Source: Alphaproteobacteria bacterium
Lineage (GTDB): Bacteria; Pseudomonadota; Alphaproteobacteria; Rhizobiales; Xanthobacteraceae
Direction: 5' to 3'
Length of the DNA: 33,352 nucleotides
NCBI GenBank assembly: GCA_005884765.1
Contig: VAZV01000161.1
Coordinates: 1 to 33,352 of the forward strand
Positions 16,073-25,411 of this stretch are shown here, in pieces. Made by a program: the position numbers and the translations under genes. Under the pieces are notes generated by a model, which saw only the letters and a program-made list of their open reading frames with translations, searched no databases and was not told the origin of the DNA. Numbering within the stretch: position 1 is the stretch's first letter; every line of letters starts with the position of its first letter.

Positions 16073-17269
16073 ATGCCTCACCCCATGGACGCATCGAGCC
16101 TTGAAGACCTCGCCGCCTGGCTGATCGACGGCGCGCGGTCGGCGCCGACGCCGGTCGCGCTCTTGAGGGAGACCTGCGAGCGGCTGGTTGCGGCCGGGAT
16201 GCCGCTCTGGCGTGTGGGCGCCTTCGTGCGGACGCTGCATCCTGACACTTACGGCCGCAGCTTCATTTGGCGGCAGGGAGGGGACGTCGTCGTCAATACG
16301 GCGGATTTCGATCTGCCGGATTCGCCGGCTTTTCGGCAAAGCCCGCTGGCGATCCTGTATGGCAGCGGGCAGGAAGTCAGATATCGGCTGGATGATCCCG
16401 AGAGCCGGCGCTTTCCGTTCTTCGACGACATGCGCGGTGAAGGCGTCACCGACTACATCGCGCTGCCGCTTCAGTTTACCGACGGCACCACGCACGCGAC
16501 GAGCTGGACCACCAGGCACGCGGACGGTTTCTCCGACGAACATTTGGCGGCGCTGCGCACGATCGTGGCTCCCTTTGCCCGGTTAGGGGAGATTTGGGCG
16601 CTGCGCCGCACCGCGGCGACGCTACTCGATACTTATGTGGGCAACCGCGCCGGCGAGCGGATTCTCGCGGGCCAAATCCGGCGTGGCCATGCGGAAACCA
16701 TGCAGGCGGCGATCTGGCTGTCCGACCTGCGCGGCTTCACCACGTTGTCGGACCGCCTGGCGCCGGAAATCGTGGTCGACGTCCTCAATCAATATTTCGA
16801 CTGCCAGGTGCCGACAATTCGCCGGCACGGTGGAGAGATATTGAAGTTCATGGGCGACGGACTGCTCGCCGTGTTCCCGATCGCAAAGGACGACGGCAAT
16901 ATCGATGAAGTTTGCGCCCGCGTGCTGGAGGCTGCGCGCGAGGCGCGCGCCAATGTCGATGCCATGCGCTACCCGAGCGGCGAGGGCGTCGAACGTTTCC
17001 GTTTCGGCGTGGCGCTGCATATCGGCGGCATTTTGTTTGGCAATATCGGCGGCTCCAGCCGGCTCGACTTCACCTGCATCGGTCCGGCCGTCAACCTCGC
17101 GGCGCGTCTGGAGAAAATCGCCGGCCGGCTTGCGCGCACGGTAGTGGCGTCGGAGGTGTTCGCCGGCGCCTGCGCCGAGGGCTGGACCGATCTCGGCGAA
17201 TTTCCCGTCGCCGGCTTCTCGAAGGCCGCACGCGTCTACGGGCTTGCCGAGGAAACGCTGCGCGGTTGA
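16073..17269 (+). CDS. Class III adenylate/guanylate cyclase with an N-terminal sensor-like region
   Basis: A 398-residue soluble protein. Residues 1-185 form a region without recognised motif, possibly a GAF-like sensor (DYIALPLQFTDGTTHATSWTT). Residues about 205-395 are a class III cyclase domain: metal Asp218 in WLSDLRGFTTLSD, Asp262 in LKFMGDG, adenine-selecting Lys258, and DFTCIGPAVNLAARLEKI with Thr334, transition-state Asn341 and Arg345. A Lys/Thr pair is known in bacterial adenylate cyclases, so cAMP is the likely product. No membrane segment. Starts at ATG 16073 or at ATG 16085; neither has a strong ribosome binding site. Divergent from vapBC; the signal sensed is unknown. Confidence 0.88.
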   Translation: MPHPMDASSLEDLAAWLIDGARSAPTPVALLRETCERLVAAGMPLWRVGAFVRTLHPDTYGRSFIWRQGGDVVVNTADFDLPDSPAFRQSPLAILYGSGQEVRYRLDDPESRRFPFFDDMRGEGVTDYIALPLQFTDGTTHATSWTTRHADGFSDEHLAALRTIVAPFARLGEIWALRRTAATLLDTYVGNRAGERILAGQIRRGHAETMQAAIWLSDLRGFTTLSDRLAPEIVVDVLNQYFDCQVPTIRRHGGEILKFMGDGLLAVFPIAKDDGNIDEVCARVLEAAREARANVDAMRYPSGEGVERFRFGVALHIGGILFGNIGGSSRLDFTCIGPAVNLAARLEKIAGRLARTVVASEVFAGACAEGWTDLGEFPVAGFSKAARVYGLAEETLRG

Positions 17270-17291
17270 TCGGCGGCTCGTGCGGACAGCA

Positions 17292-17597
17292 TCATTCCTC
17301 CGGCTCGGTGGTGAACAACAGCGGATAGCCCTTGGCGCGGCCGGCGTCGGTCGCCCGCGTCGCCTTGGTCTCGGCAACGTCCTTGGTGAAGACCGCGACC
17401 ACGCACACGCCAAGCCGGTGCGCCGTGATCATGACCTTGTGCGCCTGGTCCTCAGTCATGCGGAATTCCGCCTTCAGCACCGTGACGACGAACTCGCGCG
17501 GCGTGTAGTCGTCGTTGATGAGGATCACCTTGTGCAGGCGGGGCCTCTCGGTCTTGGTCTTGACTTTGGTTTTCGGTTTGGTGACGGCGTCAGTCAT
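17292..17597 (-). CDS. clpS: ATP-dependent Clp protease adaptor ClpS
   Basis: A 101-residue adaptor that delivers N-degron substrates to ClpAP. After a Lys/Thr-rich tail (1-18), the ClpS core shows LHKVILINDDYTPREFVVTVL (21-41), with the N-end-residue pocket NDD, and KVMITAHRLGVCVVAVFTKDVAETKA. Alphaproteobacteria often carry two ClpS proteins; the absence of clpA next to it suggests this is the second, less studied one (inference). ATG 17597 is chosen since the frame upstream is unrelated. Divergent from the DUF1194 gene. Confidence 0.93.
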   Translation of the reverse strand: MTDAVTKPKTKVKTKTERPRLHKVILINDDYTPREFVVTVLKAEFRMTEDQAHKVMITAHRLGVCVVAVFTKDVAETKATRATDAGRAKGYPLLFTTEPEE

Positions 17598-17813
17598 TCC
17601 GGCGGCACCCTGTGATGTTCTCCGTTGGATGCAGCCAGAATACCGTCTCCCGGCCCGCGGTGGAACCGGCAGATTTGCGAGGCTTCGTTGCAGCCGCGGC
17701 AAATTCAGCCGAGCAATCCGGTTAAAGCGAATGTGAAGGGCAAACAATGTTCCCGCTTTGCGCCGCGCAATTTGCGTGTCACGATCCTTTTCGTTCGACG
17801 GGGAGGGCAGCCG

Positions 17814-18653
17814 ATGCGCTGGTGTATCTCGATCGGGGCTGTGTTGATTGCCGGCGCTCTGGCGGGTGGCGATGTCGCGGGCCTCGCCGCGCCCGGTCCG
17901 AAGCACCATTTGGCGGACAAGGATCAGGCTGCAACCGTCGACGTCGAACTGATCTTGGCTGTCGACGTCTCCTATTCCATGGACATGGATGAGCTCGCCA
18001 TCCAGCGCGAAGGCTATGCGCAGGCGCTAGTCTCCAAGGAATTCCTGCAGGCGCTCAAAAGCCTGCCGAACGGCAAGGTCGCGATCACCTATTTCGAATG
18101 GGCTGCCTCGAGCGACCAGAAGATCATCATTCCCTGGCGGGTGATCGACGGTCCGGAAACCGCCGATGCCGTCGCAGGTGAGATCCTGAAAACGCCGATC
18201 CGCCGCGCGTCGCGCACCTCGATTTCGGGCGCGATCTATTTCGCGATGCCGCTGTTCGACGAAAATCCCTATCACGGCCTGCGCCGCGTCATCGATATCT
18301 CCGGTGACGGTCCCAACAACAACGGCGCGCCCGTGCTCGGCGCGCGCGACGAGGCCCTTTCGAAGGGCATCGTCATCAACGGCCTGCCGATCATGGTGAA
18401 AGAGCCGTCCTATTCGACCATGGATATCGACAACCTCGATTGGTACTACGAGGATTGCGTGATCGGCGGCCCGGGCTCGTTCGTGGTGTCGATCAAGGAT
18501 CGCGAAAAGTTCAAGGAGGCGATCCGCACCAAGCTGCTGCTCGAGGTCGCGGGCCGCACACCAGCTCGCCCGGTCGTCCCGGTCGCCGAGAAGGAGCCGC
18601 GGGTGTCCTGCCTGATCGGCGAGAAGATCTGGCAGGACAGGTGGGGGCGGTAG
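17814..18653 (+). CDS. DUF1194 protein with von Willebrand A-like domain, exported
   Basis: A 279-residue protein. N-terminal signal MRWCISIGAVLIAGALAGGDVAGLAA, then a vWA-like domain from about 43: VDVELILAVDVSYSMD carries the MIDAS pattern DxSxS (Asp51, Ser53, Ser55), followed by HGLRRVIDISGDGPNNNG. Family members are periplasmic or secreted, of unknown function; metal-dependent protein binding is inferred from the fold. GGGGAGGGCAGCCG before the ATG fixes the start. Its stop codon lies in a small hairpin shared with the convergent orphan gene. Confidence 0.88.
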   Translation: MRWCISIGAVLIAGALAGGDVAGLAAPGPKHHLADKDQAATVDVELILAVDVSYSMDMDELAIQREGYAQALVSKEFLQALKSLPNGKVAITYFEWAASSDQKIIIPWRVIDGPETADAVAGEILKTPIRRASRTSISGAIYFAMPLFDENPYHGLRRVIDISGDGPNNNGAPVLGARDEALSKGIVINGLPIMVKEPSYSTMDIDNLDWYYEDCVIGGPGSFVVSIKDREKFKEAIRTKLLLEVAGRTPARPVVPVAEKEPRVSCLIGEKIWQDRWGR

Positions 18654-18664
18654 CCTCGGGCTAC
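18650..18664. terminator. Short hairpin between convergent genes
   Basis: GTAGCC (18650-18655) and GGCTAC (18659-18664) pair around TCG. The stop codon of the DUF1194 gene is inside the stem, and the convergent gene ends four bases later. No clear T-run follows, so terminator function is uncertain. Confidence 0.35.
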
Positions 18665-18668
18665 GAAA

Positions 18669-18977
18669 CTACTTTGGGGTTGCTTTCGGGTCTTCCGGCC
18701 ACCACGACTCATGCGCCTTGATGTCGTCTGCAAAGCCAGCGGCAACCAGGGCATCTCTCCAATCGCTTTTAGCCAGATCGATGGCCTGCTGCAGGGCGTT
18801 GAGGTCGCCGTGGCTAAGCTTCAATACGGCGAAGCGGATTCGTTCCAGGAGCTCGGGATATTTAGTGAGGCTTGGGCCGCATTCGTCGGTCAACAGCGAA
18901 GAGACGAGCTGGATATCATTTGGCCTAAACAATATGGCGATGCGCTGTCCGATTCCGGTCGTCAATGGAGCGCTCAT
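18669..18977 (-). CDS. Small hypothetical protein
   Basis: A 102-residue, probably alpha-helical soluble protein: IGQRIAILFRPNDIQLVSSLL, LLERIRFAVLKLSHGDLNALQQAIDLAKSDWRDALVAAGFADD. No family recognised. ATG 18977 is chosen because AAGGAAAAAA lies immediately before it; a longer frame reaches 19046 without signal for initiation. The gene lies between the DUF1194 gene (convergent) and the rRNA methyltransferase operon (same strand). Acidic and charged composition and normal codon use support a real gene. Confidence 0.6.
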   Translation of the reverse strand: MSAPLTTGIGQRIAILFRPNDIQLVSSLLTDECGPSLTKYPELLERIRFAVLKLSHGDLNALQQAIDLAKSDWRDALVAAGFADDIKAHESWWPEDPKATPK

Positions 18978-19060
18978 TTTTTTCCTTAGAGCACTACAAG
19001 CCCCTTCAAGGAGGGTAAGCGGGGCGTGTCTGTAAACATGGAGCACCCGGCGAAGACGCG

Positions 19061-20299
19061 CTACCTCTTGAACCGCGCCACCAGCTCGACATGCGCCGTG
19101 TGGCGGAACTGATCGACCGGGGTCACGGCTTCCAGCCTGTAGCCGCCGTCGAGGAGGATCCGCGCGTCACGGGCAAAGGTTGCAGCATTGCAGGAGACCG
19201 CAACCACCACGCCGACCTTGCTCGCCGCGAGCTGAAAGCTCTGCGCCCGGGCGCCCTGGCGCGGTGGATCGAACACGATCGCCTCATAGTCGCGCAGTTC
19301 CTGCGCCATCAGCGGACGCCGGAACAGGTCGCGCGCTTCCGCCTTGACCGGCTTCAATCCGCTTGTCGCGGTCGCGGCCTTCTGCAAGGCGGCGACCGCG
19401 CCCGCGTCGTTGTCGAACGCTGACACCTTCGCCTTGGCCGCCAATCTCAGGGCAAACGGCCCGATCCCGCAGAACAGGTCGGCGATGTGCCTGGCGTGTC
19501 CGGCGTGCTCCGCCACCAGCGCCGCCAGCGTTGCCTCGCCGGCAAGTGTTGCCTGCAGGAACGAACCGGGCGGCAAGGTGATCTGCGCCGCGCCGATCGT
19601 GATGACAGGCGGCCTGCGCAGCAGCACCAATTCGCCATGCCGCGTCAGCCGCGCCAGGCGGTGCCGTTCGGCGATGCCGGATAGTCTTGCGATCATCGCC
19701 GCCGGCAGCGGCCCGGACCCGCGCACATCGACATCGAGGCCGTTGTCGGTTGCCGTGATCTGGATATCGAGCGGCTTTCCAATTGAAGCAAGCGGTTCGG
19801 CGATGGCCCAGGCGGCATCGAGCGCGCCGGCTAAGGCCGGATCGAGGATCGGGCAGCGATCGACCGGAATGATGTCGTGCGAATGGGCAGCCGTGAAGCC
19901 GACCTTGAGCACTTCATGCGTGCCGATCCGGGCGTGCAGCGTGATTCGCCGGCGGCCGAGGCCATGGGCGTCGATCAGCGGCGCTACGGCGCAGTCGAGC
20001 TTCGCCTGCGCCAGCGTCTCCACCACGATATTGCGCTTCCAGGCGCGATAGGCGTCAGCCTGCCAGTGCTGGATGGCGCAGCCGCCGCAGGTCGCGAAAT
20101 GCGGGCAAAATGGCGCGATCCGCTGCGGGCTTGCGCTTACGATCCGGAGCAGGCGGCGGCGATCGGGATGGCCGGTGACACCCTCGACTTCGGCGGTCTC
20201 GCCGGAGAGCGTGTACGGCACATAGACGCTTTCGTCGCCCACGAAGGCGACGCCATCGCCGCGGTGGCCGACATGATCGATCGCAATTCTCTCAACCAC
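19061..20299 (-). CDS. TrmA/RumA-type class I RNA (uracil-5-)methyltransferase with Fe-S cluster motif
   Basis: A 412-residue cytosolic RNA methyltransferase. An N-terminal TRAM-like beta-barrel (1-60) precedes the cluster motif [10 protein letters not shown] (Cys65, Cys71, Cys74), with a fourth cysteine in VDRCPIL. The Rossmann domain shows [14 protein letters not shown] for [12 protein letters not shown], the nucleophile in SCN (Cys370) and the base Glu405 in HVELVARF. It probably makes 5-methyluridine in rRNA or tRNA; the exact site is not determined. GTG 20299 gives [11 protein letters not shown] and overlaps the tlyA stop by 8 nt, supporting coupling. A longer frame to 20392 would overlap tlyA by about 100 bp and is unlikely. 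Confidence 0.9.
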   Translation of the reverse strand: MVERIAIDHVGHRGDGVAFVGDESVYVPYTLSGETAEVEGVTGHPDRRRLLRIVSASPQRIAPFCPHFATCGGCAIQHWQADAYRAWKRNIVVETLAQAKLDCAVAPLIDAHGLGRRRITLHARIGTHEVLKVGFTAAHSHDIIPVDRCPILDPALAGALDAAWAIAEPLASIGKPLDIQITATDNGLDVDVRGSGPLPAAMIARLSGIAERHRLARLTRHGELVLLRRPPVITIGAAQITLPPGSFLQATLAGEATLAALVAEHAGHARHIADLFCGIGPFALRLAAKAKVSAFDNDAGAVAALQKAATATSGLKPVKAEARDLFRRPLMAQELRDYEAIVFDPPRQGARAQSFQLAASKVGVVVAVSCNAATFARDARILLDGGYRLEAVTPVDQFRHTAHVELVARFKR

Positions 20300-21026
20300 G
20301 GCGTGCGCCGAGGAAGAATTCGATGTTGCCGTCGCCGCCCTTGATCGAGGACGGGAATAGTTGGATGTCGGTGCACCCGAGCCTTGATGCAAAAGCTGCG
20401 ATGTCGTCGCAAACCTCCTGATGCACCATCGCGTTGCGAATAATGCCCCGCTTGGAATGCTTTCGCGGCGCCTCGAATTGCGGCTTGATCAGTGCCAAGA
20501 GATGCATCGGTGCGGCGGCCAGCGACAACGCCACCGGCAGCACGGCTTTGAGCGAAATAAAACTGACGTCGATGACGACGATGTCCGGCCGTGCCGGCAA
20601 GCGCCTGCCTTCGAAGGCGCGGATGTCGGTCTCCTCCATCGAAACCACCTTGGGATGGTCCCGCAGCGATGGATGCAATTGCCCGCGCCCGACATCGATG
20701 GCAAAGACCAGGGCAGCGCCGCTGGCAAGCAGGACCTCGGTGAAGCCGCCGGTGGACGCGCCGACGTCGAGGCAGACATGGTCCTCGATCTCGATCGGAT
20801 AGGTCTCGAGCGCGCCCGCAAGCTTCACCCCGCCGCGCGAGACAAAGGGGTGCGCGGGCTGCGCCTGCAAATTCGCGTCGGCGGCAACGGCCTCGGACGC
20901 TTTCACGACCGTCTTGTCGTTGGCGGTGACGAGGCCCGCTTCGATGGCCGCCTGCGCGCGCGCCCGGCTCTCGAACAGGCCGCGCTCGACCAGCAAAATA
21001 TCGGCGCGCTTGCGGGAAGGGGACAT
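20292..21026 (-). CDS. tlyA: TlyA family rRNA (cytidine-2'-O)-methyltransferase / hemolysin-like protein
   Basis: A 244-residue protein. An N-terminal S4 RNA-binding domain (about 5-60, [27 protein letters not shown]) and [11 protein letters not shown] precede an FtsJ-type methyltransferase domain with [14 protein letters not shown] (87-100), [22 protein letters not shown] and LIKPQFEA. TlyA in mycobacteria 2'-O-methylates cytidines in 16S and 23S rRNA, making ribosomes sensitive to capreomycin; the haemolysin name is historical. GAGTGAAAGC precedes the ATG. Operon position: 15 bp after the deoxyribosyltransferase stop and overlapping the next methyltransferase gene, so an rRNA-modification pair. 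Confidence 0.93.
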   Translation of the reverse strand: MSPSRKRADILLVERGLFESRARAQAAIEAGLVTANDKTVVKASEAVAADANLQAQPAHPFVSRGGVKLAGALETYPIEIEDHVCLDVGASTGGFTEVLLASGAALVFAIDVGRGQLHPSLRDHPKVVSMEETDIRAFEGRRLPARPDIVVIDVSFISLKAVLPVALSLAAAPMHLLALIKPQFEAPRKHSKRGIIRNAMVHQEVCDDIAAFASRLGCTDIQLFPSSIKGGDGNIEFFLGARRG

Positions 21027-21041
21027 GCTTTCACTCGCGAT

Positions 21042-21596
21042 TTAATGCGAGACAATGCGCTCGGCCGCCAAACGCACGCAGGCCTCGAACGCGGTGAAGT
21101 CCCGCCATATGTCCGCGGCGGCCTTTGTCGGCGTCACCAGGGCGCAACCATGCAGATCGAGCGCATGGACCATCATCAGGTTGTCGGCCAATCCGAAATC
21201 CTCGACGGTCAGTCCGTCTGCATCGATCAGGCGCCCGTCCTGGGAACGCACAACGGTGAATCGACGCACCCGATCAACGTAGAGCGAGGGATCGTTGCAG
21301 TAGCCGAGGCAGAACTTGCCGCGTGCCGCCATATAGCCGAGCTCGTAGGCGGTTCCGGGGTCGGCGCCCGGTCCGCGAAACGGCGTGAGATTGGCGATGA
21401 CGGCGTCGGCCGCATCCATCATGACTTCGCAGCCCTTGAAGACGTTGAGCGAGACGTCGCCTGCCGACCGGTCGACCTCGCTATCGAGCGGGTAAAGTCC
21501 GGTCAGGCCGTGACGCGCGCAAATCTCGACCTTGCGCCTTCCGATCGCCGCGGCGTCCGGCAGGAACACATCGGGGCCTGCCAGATATATCTTCAC
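21042..21596 (-). CDS. Nucleoside 2-deoxyribosyltransferase
   Basis: A 184-residue enzyme of the nucleoside 2-deoxyribosyltransferase family (COG3613 type), which exchanges bases on deoxyribonucleosides or hydrolyses deoxynucleotides. The start KIYLAGPDVFLPDA is the family's N-terminal strand and loop; catalytic Glu85 lies in GADPGTAYELGYMAARGK; DAADAVIANLTPFRG precedes it. GTG 21596 starts four bases after the dxs stop, which fits coupling and the homology. The upstream extension of the frame to 21695 overlaps dxs and looks like non-coding Arg/Ser-rich sequence. It may serve nucleotide salvage or clean-up in an otherwise isoprenoid/RNA modification operon. Confidence 0.88.
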   Translation of the reverse strand: MKIYLAGPDVFLPDAAAIGRRKVEICARHGLTGLYPLDSEVDRSAGDVSLNVFKGCEVMMDAADAVIANLTPFRGPGADPGTAYELGYMAARGKFCLGYCNDPSLYVDRVRRFTVVRSQDGRLIDADGLTVEDFGLADNLMMVHALDLHGCALVTPTKAAADIWRDFTAFEACVRLAAERIVSH

Positions 21597-21600
21597 CGCC

Positions 21601-23538
21601 TCAGGCGAGCTTGACCGCTTCGATCTTGAAGTCCTTGCCCAGCGCCTCGAACACCTTGGCGACGATGCCCTTGGCGTCGAGGCCGGCACGGGCATACATC
21701 GCGGCCGGCGTATCGTGATCGAGGAACACGTCGGGCAGCACCATCGAGCGCGCTCTCAACAAGCCATTGTCGAGCATGCCGTGCTCGGCCAGCGTCTGCA
21801 TGACGTGGGAACCGAAGCCCCCGATCGCGCCTTCCTCGACGGTGAGCAGGATCTCGTGCTCGCGCGCGAGCTTCAAGACCAGATCGACGTCGAGCGGCTT
21901 CATGAACCGCGCGTCGGCGATGGTGGTGGAAAGGCCATGGGCGGCGAGTTCGTCGGCCGCCTTTTCGCATTCGGCCAGACGCGTGCCGAACGACAACAGC
22001 GCGATCTTGCTGCCTTCCTGGACGATGCGGCCCTTGCCGATTTCAAGCGGTATGCCGACTTCGGGCAGGTCCACGCCGCGGCCCTCGCCGCGAGGATAGC
22101 GCAGCGCGCTCGGGCGGTCGTTGATCGCAACTTGGGTGGCGACCATGTGCACCAGCTCGGCCTCGTCCGAGGCCGCCATGATGACGAAATTGGGCAGGCA
22201 GCCGAGATAGGCGTTGTCGAACGAGCCGGCATGGGTAGCGCCGTCGGCGCCGACGAGGCCGGCGCGATCGATCGCAAAGCGCACCGGCAAGCTCTGGATC
22301 GCCACGTCGTGGACGACCTGGTCATAGCCGCGCTGCAGGAACGTCGAATAGATCGCACAGAACGGCTTGTAGCCTTCGGTGGCAAGACCTGCCGCGAATG
22401 TCACCGCATGCTGTTCGGCGATGCCGACATCGAAGGTGCGCTTCGGGAATGCCTTGTTGAAAATGTCGATGCCGGTGCCCGACGGCATCGCCGCGGTGAT
22501 GCCGACGATTTTGTCGTCCTTTTCCGCTTCCTTGACGAGGCTCTGGCCGAATACGTTCTGATAGGCGGGCGCGTTGGGTTTTGCCTTGGCCTGCGCTCCG
22601 GTGGCGACGTCGAACTTGACCACGGCGTGGTATTTGTCGGCGGAGGCTTCCGCCGGCGGATAGCCTTTGCCCTTTTGGGTGACGACGTGGACCAGGATCG
22701 GACCGTCCTTCATATCGCGCACGTTTCGGAGCACCGGCAGCAGATGGTCGAGGTTATGGCCGTCGATCGGGCCGACATAATAGAAACCGAGCTCCTCGAA
22801 CAGCGTGCCGCCGCCGACCATGAAGCCGCGCGAGTATTCTTCGACACGATTGGCGCGGTCGGCCAGCACCTTCGGCAGACGCTTGTTGATCTGTTTCGCG
22901 GCCTCGCGCAGCGAGCGGTAGGTCTTGCCTGAATAGAGCCGGGACAGATAGGCCGACATTGCGCCCACCGGCGGCGCGATCGACATGTCGTTGTCGTTGA
23001 GGATGACGATCAGCCGCGAATTCATCGCGCCGGCATTGTTCATGGCCTCGTAGGCCATGCCGGCCGACATCGCGCCGTCGCCGATCACCGCGATCACATT
23101 GTTCTTGGCGCCGGAGAGGTCGCGCGCCACCGCCATGCCGAGCGCCGCCGAGATCGAGGTCGAGGAATGCGCGGCGCCAAATGGGTCGTAATCGCTTTCG
23201 GTTCGCTTGGTGAAGCCGGACAGTCCACCGCCGGTGCGCAGCGTGCGGATGCGGTCGCGGCGGCCGGTCAGGATCTTGTGCGGATAGGCCTGATGGCCGA
23301 CATCCCAGATCAGCCGGTCGCGCGGGGTATCGAAAATATAGTGGATGGCGGTGGTCAGTTCGACCACACCGAGGCCGGCGCCGAAATGCCCGCCCGTCAC
23401 CGAGACGGCATCGATAGTTTCCTGGCGCAGTTCGTCGGCGACTTGTCGGATCTGTTCCAGCTTGAGCCGGCGCAAATCGGCCGGGGTGCGGATCGTATCG
23501 AGAAGCGGCGTCTTGCTAAATGTGGTCACAGGTGACAT
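21601..23538 (-). CDS. dxs: 1-deoxy-D-xylulose-5-phosphate synthase
   Basis: A 645-residue thiamine-diphosphate enzyme that joins pyruvate and glyceraldehyde 3-phosphate, the first step of the MEP isoprenoid pathway. Motifs: [33 protein letters not shown], the TPP motif [20 protein letters not shown] ending in LNDN, and [15 protein letters not shown] of the transketolase-like domain; C-terminal domain [13 protein letters not shown]. Start: ATG 23538 or GTG 23529; the GTG has GGA at better spacing and homologues usually begin [11 protein letters not shown], so it may be the true start. The nucleoside deoxyribosyltransferase gene follows 4 nt after the stop. Confidence 0.95.
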   Translation of the reverse strand: MSPVTTFSKTPLLDTIRTPADLRRLKLEQIRQVADELRQETIDAVSVTGGHFGAGLGVVELTTAIHYIFDTPRDRLIWDVGHQAYPHKILTGRRDRIRTLRTGGGLSGFTKRTESDYDPFGAAHSSTSISAALGMAVARDLSGAKNNVIAVIGDGAMSAGMAYEAMNNAGAMNSRLIVILNDNDMSIAPPVGAMSAYLSRLYSGKTYRSLREAAKQINKRLPKVLADRANRVEEYSRGFMVGGGTLFEELGFYYVGPIDGHNLDHLLPVLRNVRDMKDGPILVHVVTQKGKGYPPAEASADKYHAVVKFDVATGAQAKAKPNAPAYQNVFGQSLVKEAEKDDKIVGITAAMPSGTGIDIFNKAFPKRTFDVGIAEQHAVTFAAGLATEGYKPFCAIYSTFLQRGYDQVVHDVAIQSLPVRFAIDRAGLVGADGATHAGSFDNAYLGCLPNFVIMAASDEAELVHMVATQVAINDRPSALRYPRGEGRGVDLPEVGIPLEIGKGRIVQEGSKIALLSFGTRLAECEKAADELAAHGLSTTIADARFMKPLDVDLVLKLAREHEILLTVEEGAIGGFGSHVMQTLAEHGMLDNGLLRARSMVLPDVFLDHDTPAAMYARAGLDAKGIVAKVFEALGKDFKIEAVKLA

Positions 23539-24102
23539 TCCAATTTTGTATGTCGGAACAGGAATCCGACGTGAGATGGGTTGCACAGTATTAGCGCAGC
23601 CAACATCCAGATTTCCGGAGCGAGCTGCGCGGGCGGAAGCCCGATTCGAAAGCCTAAAGCCGCTCCCGATCGGTCAATGTGATCTACGTCACTCTTGTTG
23701 GCTTCACCCGTCTCAGCCATTTCTGATAGGTATTTGAGGTACTTACTGCGAGGGGTTAACACCCCCAGTACGTCTTCAAACGCCCATACTGTGCTAACCA
23801 TTACACAAAGCCGCGGCTAAAGCCAACCCGCTGGAACCCTCGAGCAGCGATGCACGAAGATCTAGCGGGCGTCGACCTCAAACCCGAAGGTGGGTCCTTG
23901 GTTCCGGTTTGGCCAATCGGCGGCGTTTATTTGATGGACCGATGTGCTTTTTCGGCCACTCGCGGGTTCATTCCCGCCTGTCACGCCCCCCGACGCCAGC
24001 GTCGCCTCGGGACTGGCCATGCGTTCGCGAAGTGGGGTGCGCCGGCGGCAAGGTCAATGGTGACGCGCGAACGCGCCGAGGCAGGGTAACGCTTGCAGGC
24101 AA
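23539..24102. other. 564-bp gap between dxs and xseB
   Basis: This contains the dxs promoter region. I see a CRP-type palindrome at 23678-23693, a short GGGGT-TAAC-ACCCC hairpin near 23754 and no tRNA. A 91-codon frame on the minus strand (23801-23526) ends in a GTGA overlap with the possible dxs GTG start, but its third-position GC is low. A plus-strand frame at 23850-24089 looks spurious. Composition is lower in GC than surrounding genes. Confidence 0.5.
23678..23693. promoter_or_regulatory. CRP/FNR-family-like site upstream of dxs
   Basis: TGTGATCTACGTCACT: TGTGA-N6-TCACt, one base from the symmetrical CRP consensus. It lies about 140-150 bp before the dxs start. The binding protein is inferred only from the match. 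Confidence 0.4.
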
Positions 24103-24354
24103 CTATTGAACGTCGAGCGGCTCGGAACCGGTCACTTGGCCGTCGGCGTCGGTCGTGATCTTTTCGACCCGCGCCTCGGCCTGCCGCAGCAATTCCTCGC
24201 AGCGCCGCTTCAAGGCTTCGCCCCGTTCATAGATGGCCACGGATTCCTCGAGCGGCACCTTGCCGTCCTCGAGCCGCTTGACGATCGATTCAAGTTCCTC
24301 GATCGCGCGCTCGAAGGAGAGCTTCTTGACATCCGTCTGAGTATTCTCGGCCAT
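24103..24354 (-). CDS. xseB: Exodeoxyribonuclease VII small subunit
   Basis: An 83-residue protein: LSFERAIEELESIVKRLEDGKVPLEESVAIYERGEALKRRCEELLRQAEARVEKI is the whole XseB fold, a helical hairpin. XseB assembles several copies per XseA to form the single-strand-specific exonuclease VII used in mismatch repair. A GGGAA element lies about nine bases before the ATG. xseA is not in the window. It lies between the deacetylase gene (73 bp upstream, same strand) and dxs (564 bp downstream). Confidence 0.96.
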   Translation of the reverse strand: MAENTQTDVKKLSFERAIEELESIVKRLEDGKVPLEESVAIYERGEALKRRCEELLRQAEARVEKITTDADGQVTGSEPLDVQ

Positions 24355-24427
24355 ATCGGGTTCCCGGATGCGCCATTCCTGACGCTTGAATCAAAATGGA
24401 TTTTTGCGGGGCTATTGTGGCGGGAAA

Positions 24428-25357
24428 TCAGGTTCCCATCAACGCGGCGACATGGGCCGCCACCGACTCCTTCAGCCCCACAAGGTCGTAGCCGCCTTCC
24501 AGCATCGCGACAACACGGCCGCCGGCGCTTTTGTCCGCAACGTCCATTAGCTTGCGCGTGACCCAGCCGAAATCCTCTGCCTTGAGATTGAGCGACGCCA
24601 GCGGGTCGCGAAAATGTGCGTCGAAGCCGGCCGAGATGATGACGAGCTCGGGGCTGAATTTCTGCAATTGCGGCAGGATCACGTTTTCGAAGGCGGCGCG
24701 GAATTTGGCGCTGCCATCGTCCGGGGCAAGCGGCGCGTTGACGATGGTGTCGTGCTCGCCGCGCTCGCCTTTGGCGCCGGTGCCGGGAAACAACGGCATT
24801 TGATGGGTCGAGCAGTACATGACCGTCGGATCGGCCCAGAAGATATCCTGGGTGCCATTGCCGTGATGAACGTCGAAATCAACCACGGCGGCACGGCCAA
24901 TGCCGTATTTGCGTTGCGCGTGACGTGCGGCGATCGCCGCGTTGTCGAAAAAGCAGAAGCCCATCGGCTTGTTGATTTCGGCGTGATGGCCCGGAGGCCG
25001 TATCGCGACGAAGGCATTTTGATGGCCGCCCGACATGATCGCGTCGGTCGCTGCAACGGCGCCGCCGACGCCGCGCATCACGGCTTCCCAGGTCCCGGGA
25101 GACATCGACGTATCGCCGTCGACATAGACCATGCCGCTTGACGGGGCGATATGGCGCAGTTCGCCGATATAATGCTCGTTGTGGCAGAGCGTGACCGAAT
25201 CGAGCGAGCCTTCCGGCGCCTCGCCGCGCGCAAGCCCGTTGAAGCGCGGTTCCGACAACACCTCGGCGATCGCGCGCAGGCGGTCGGCACGCTCGGGGTG
25301 TCCCGGCGGCGTGACATGATCGAGGCATGCAGGATGGGTGAGGAGAAGCGTGCTCAT
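24428..25357 (-). CDS. Histone deacetylase-like amidohydrolase
   Basis: A 309-residue enzyme of the class II HDAC/acetylpolyamine amidohydrolase family, removing acetyl groups from lysines or small amines through zinc. Catalytic residues seen: PPGHHAE (His124/His125), zinc ligands DFDVHHG (Asp160, Asp162, His164), Asp246 in SAGFDAH, and EGGYDL (287-292). N-terminal HPACLDHVTPPGHPERADRLRAI is typical. Physiological substrate unknown; bacterial members act on acetoin-linked regulators or polyamines. Upstream of xseB, same strand, so possibly co-transcribed. Confidence 0.93.
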   Translation of the reverse strand: MSTLLLTHPACLDHVTPPGHPERADRLRAIAEVLSEPRFNGLARGEAPEGSLDSVTLCHNEHYIGELRHIAPSSGMVYVDGDTSMSPGTWEAVMRGVGGAVAATDAIMSGGHQNAFVAIRPPGHHAEINKPMGFCFFDNAAIAARHAQRKYGIGRAAVVDFDVHHGNGTQDIFWADPTVMYCSTHQMPLFPGTGAKGERGEHDTIVNAPLAPDDGSAKFRAAFENVILPQLQKFSPELVIISAGFDAHFRDPLASLNLKAEDFGWVTRKLMDVADKSAGGRVVAMLEGGYDLVGLKESVAAHVAALMGT

Positions 25358-25411
25358 GCGATCGCTTAATCTAGGGGTTCGCCGGCCGCTCGGAAAGGGC
25401 GGAGATCGCGT

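Noticed and set aside
20300..20392. Longer start for the TrmA/RumA-type methyltransferase
   Set aside because: It would overlap tlyA by about 100 bp with Ser/Arg-rich, non-conserved residues; GTG 20299 gives the family N-terminus and an 8-nt overlap.
20421..21614. Long plus-strand frame opposite tlyA and the deoxyribosyltransferase gene
   Set aside because: It spans two well-supported genes on the other strand and has no recognisable motif.
21532..22932. Very long plus-strand frame opposite dxs
   Set aside because: Shadow created by GC-rich codons of dxs; composition is typical of antisense frames.
23850..24089. Small plus-strand frame in the dxs-xseB gap
   Set aside because: No ribosome binding site, no family-like sequence and Arg-rich composition.
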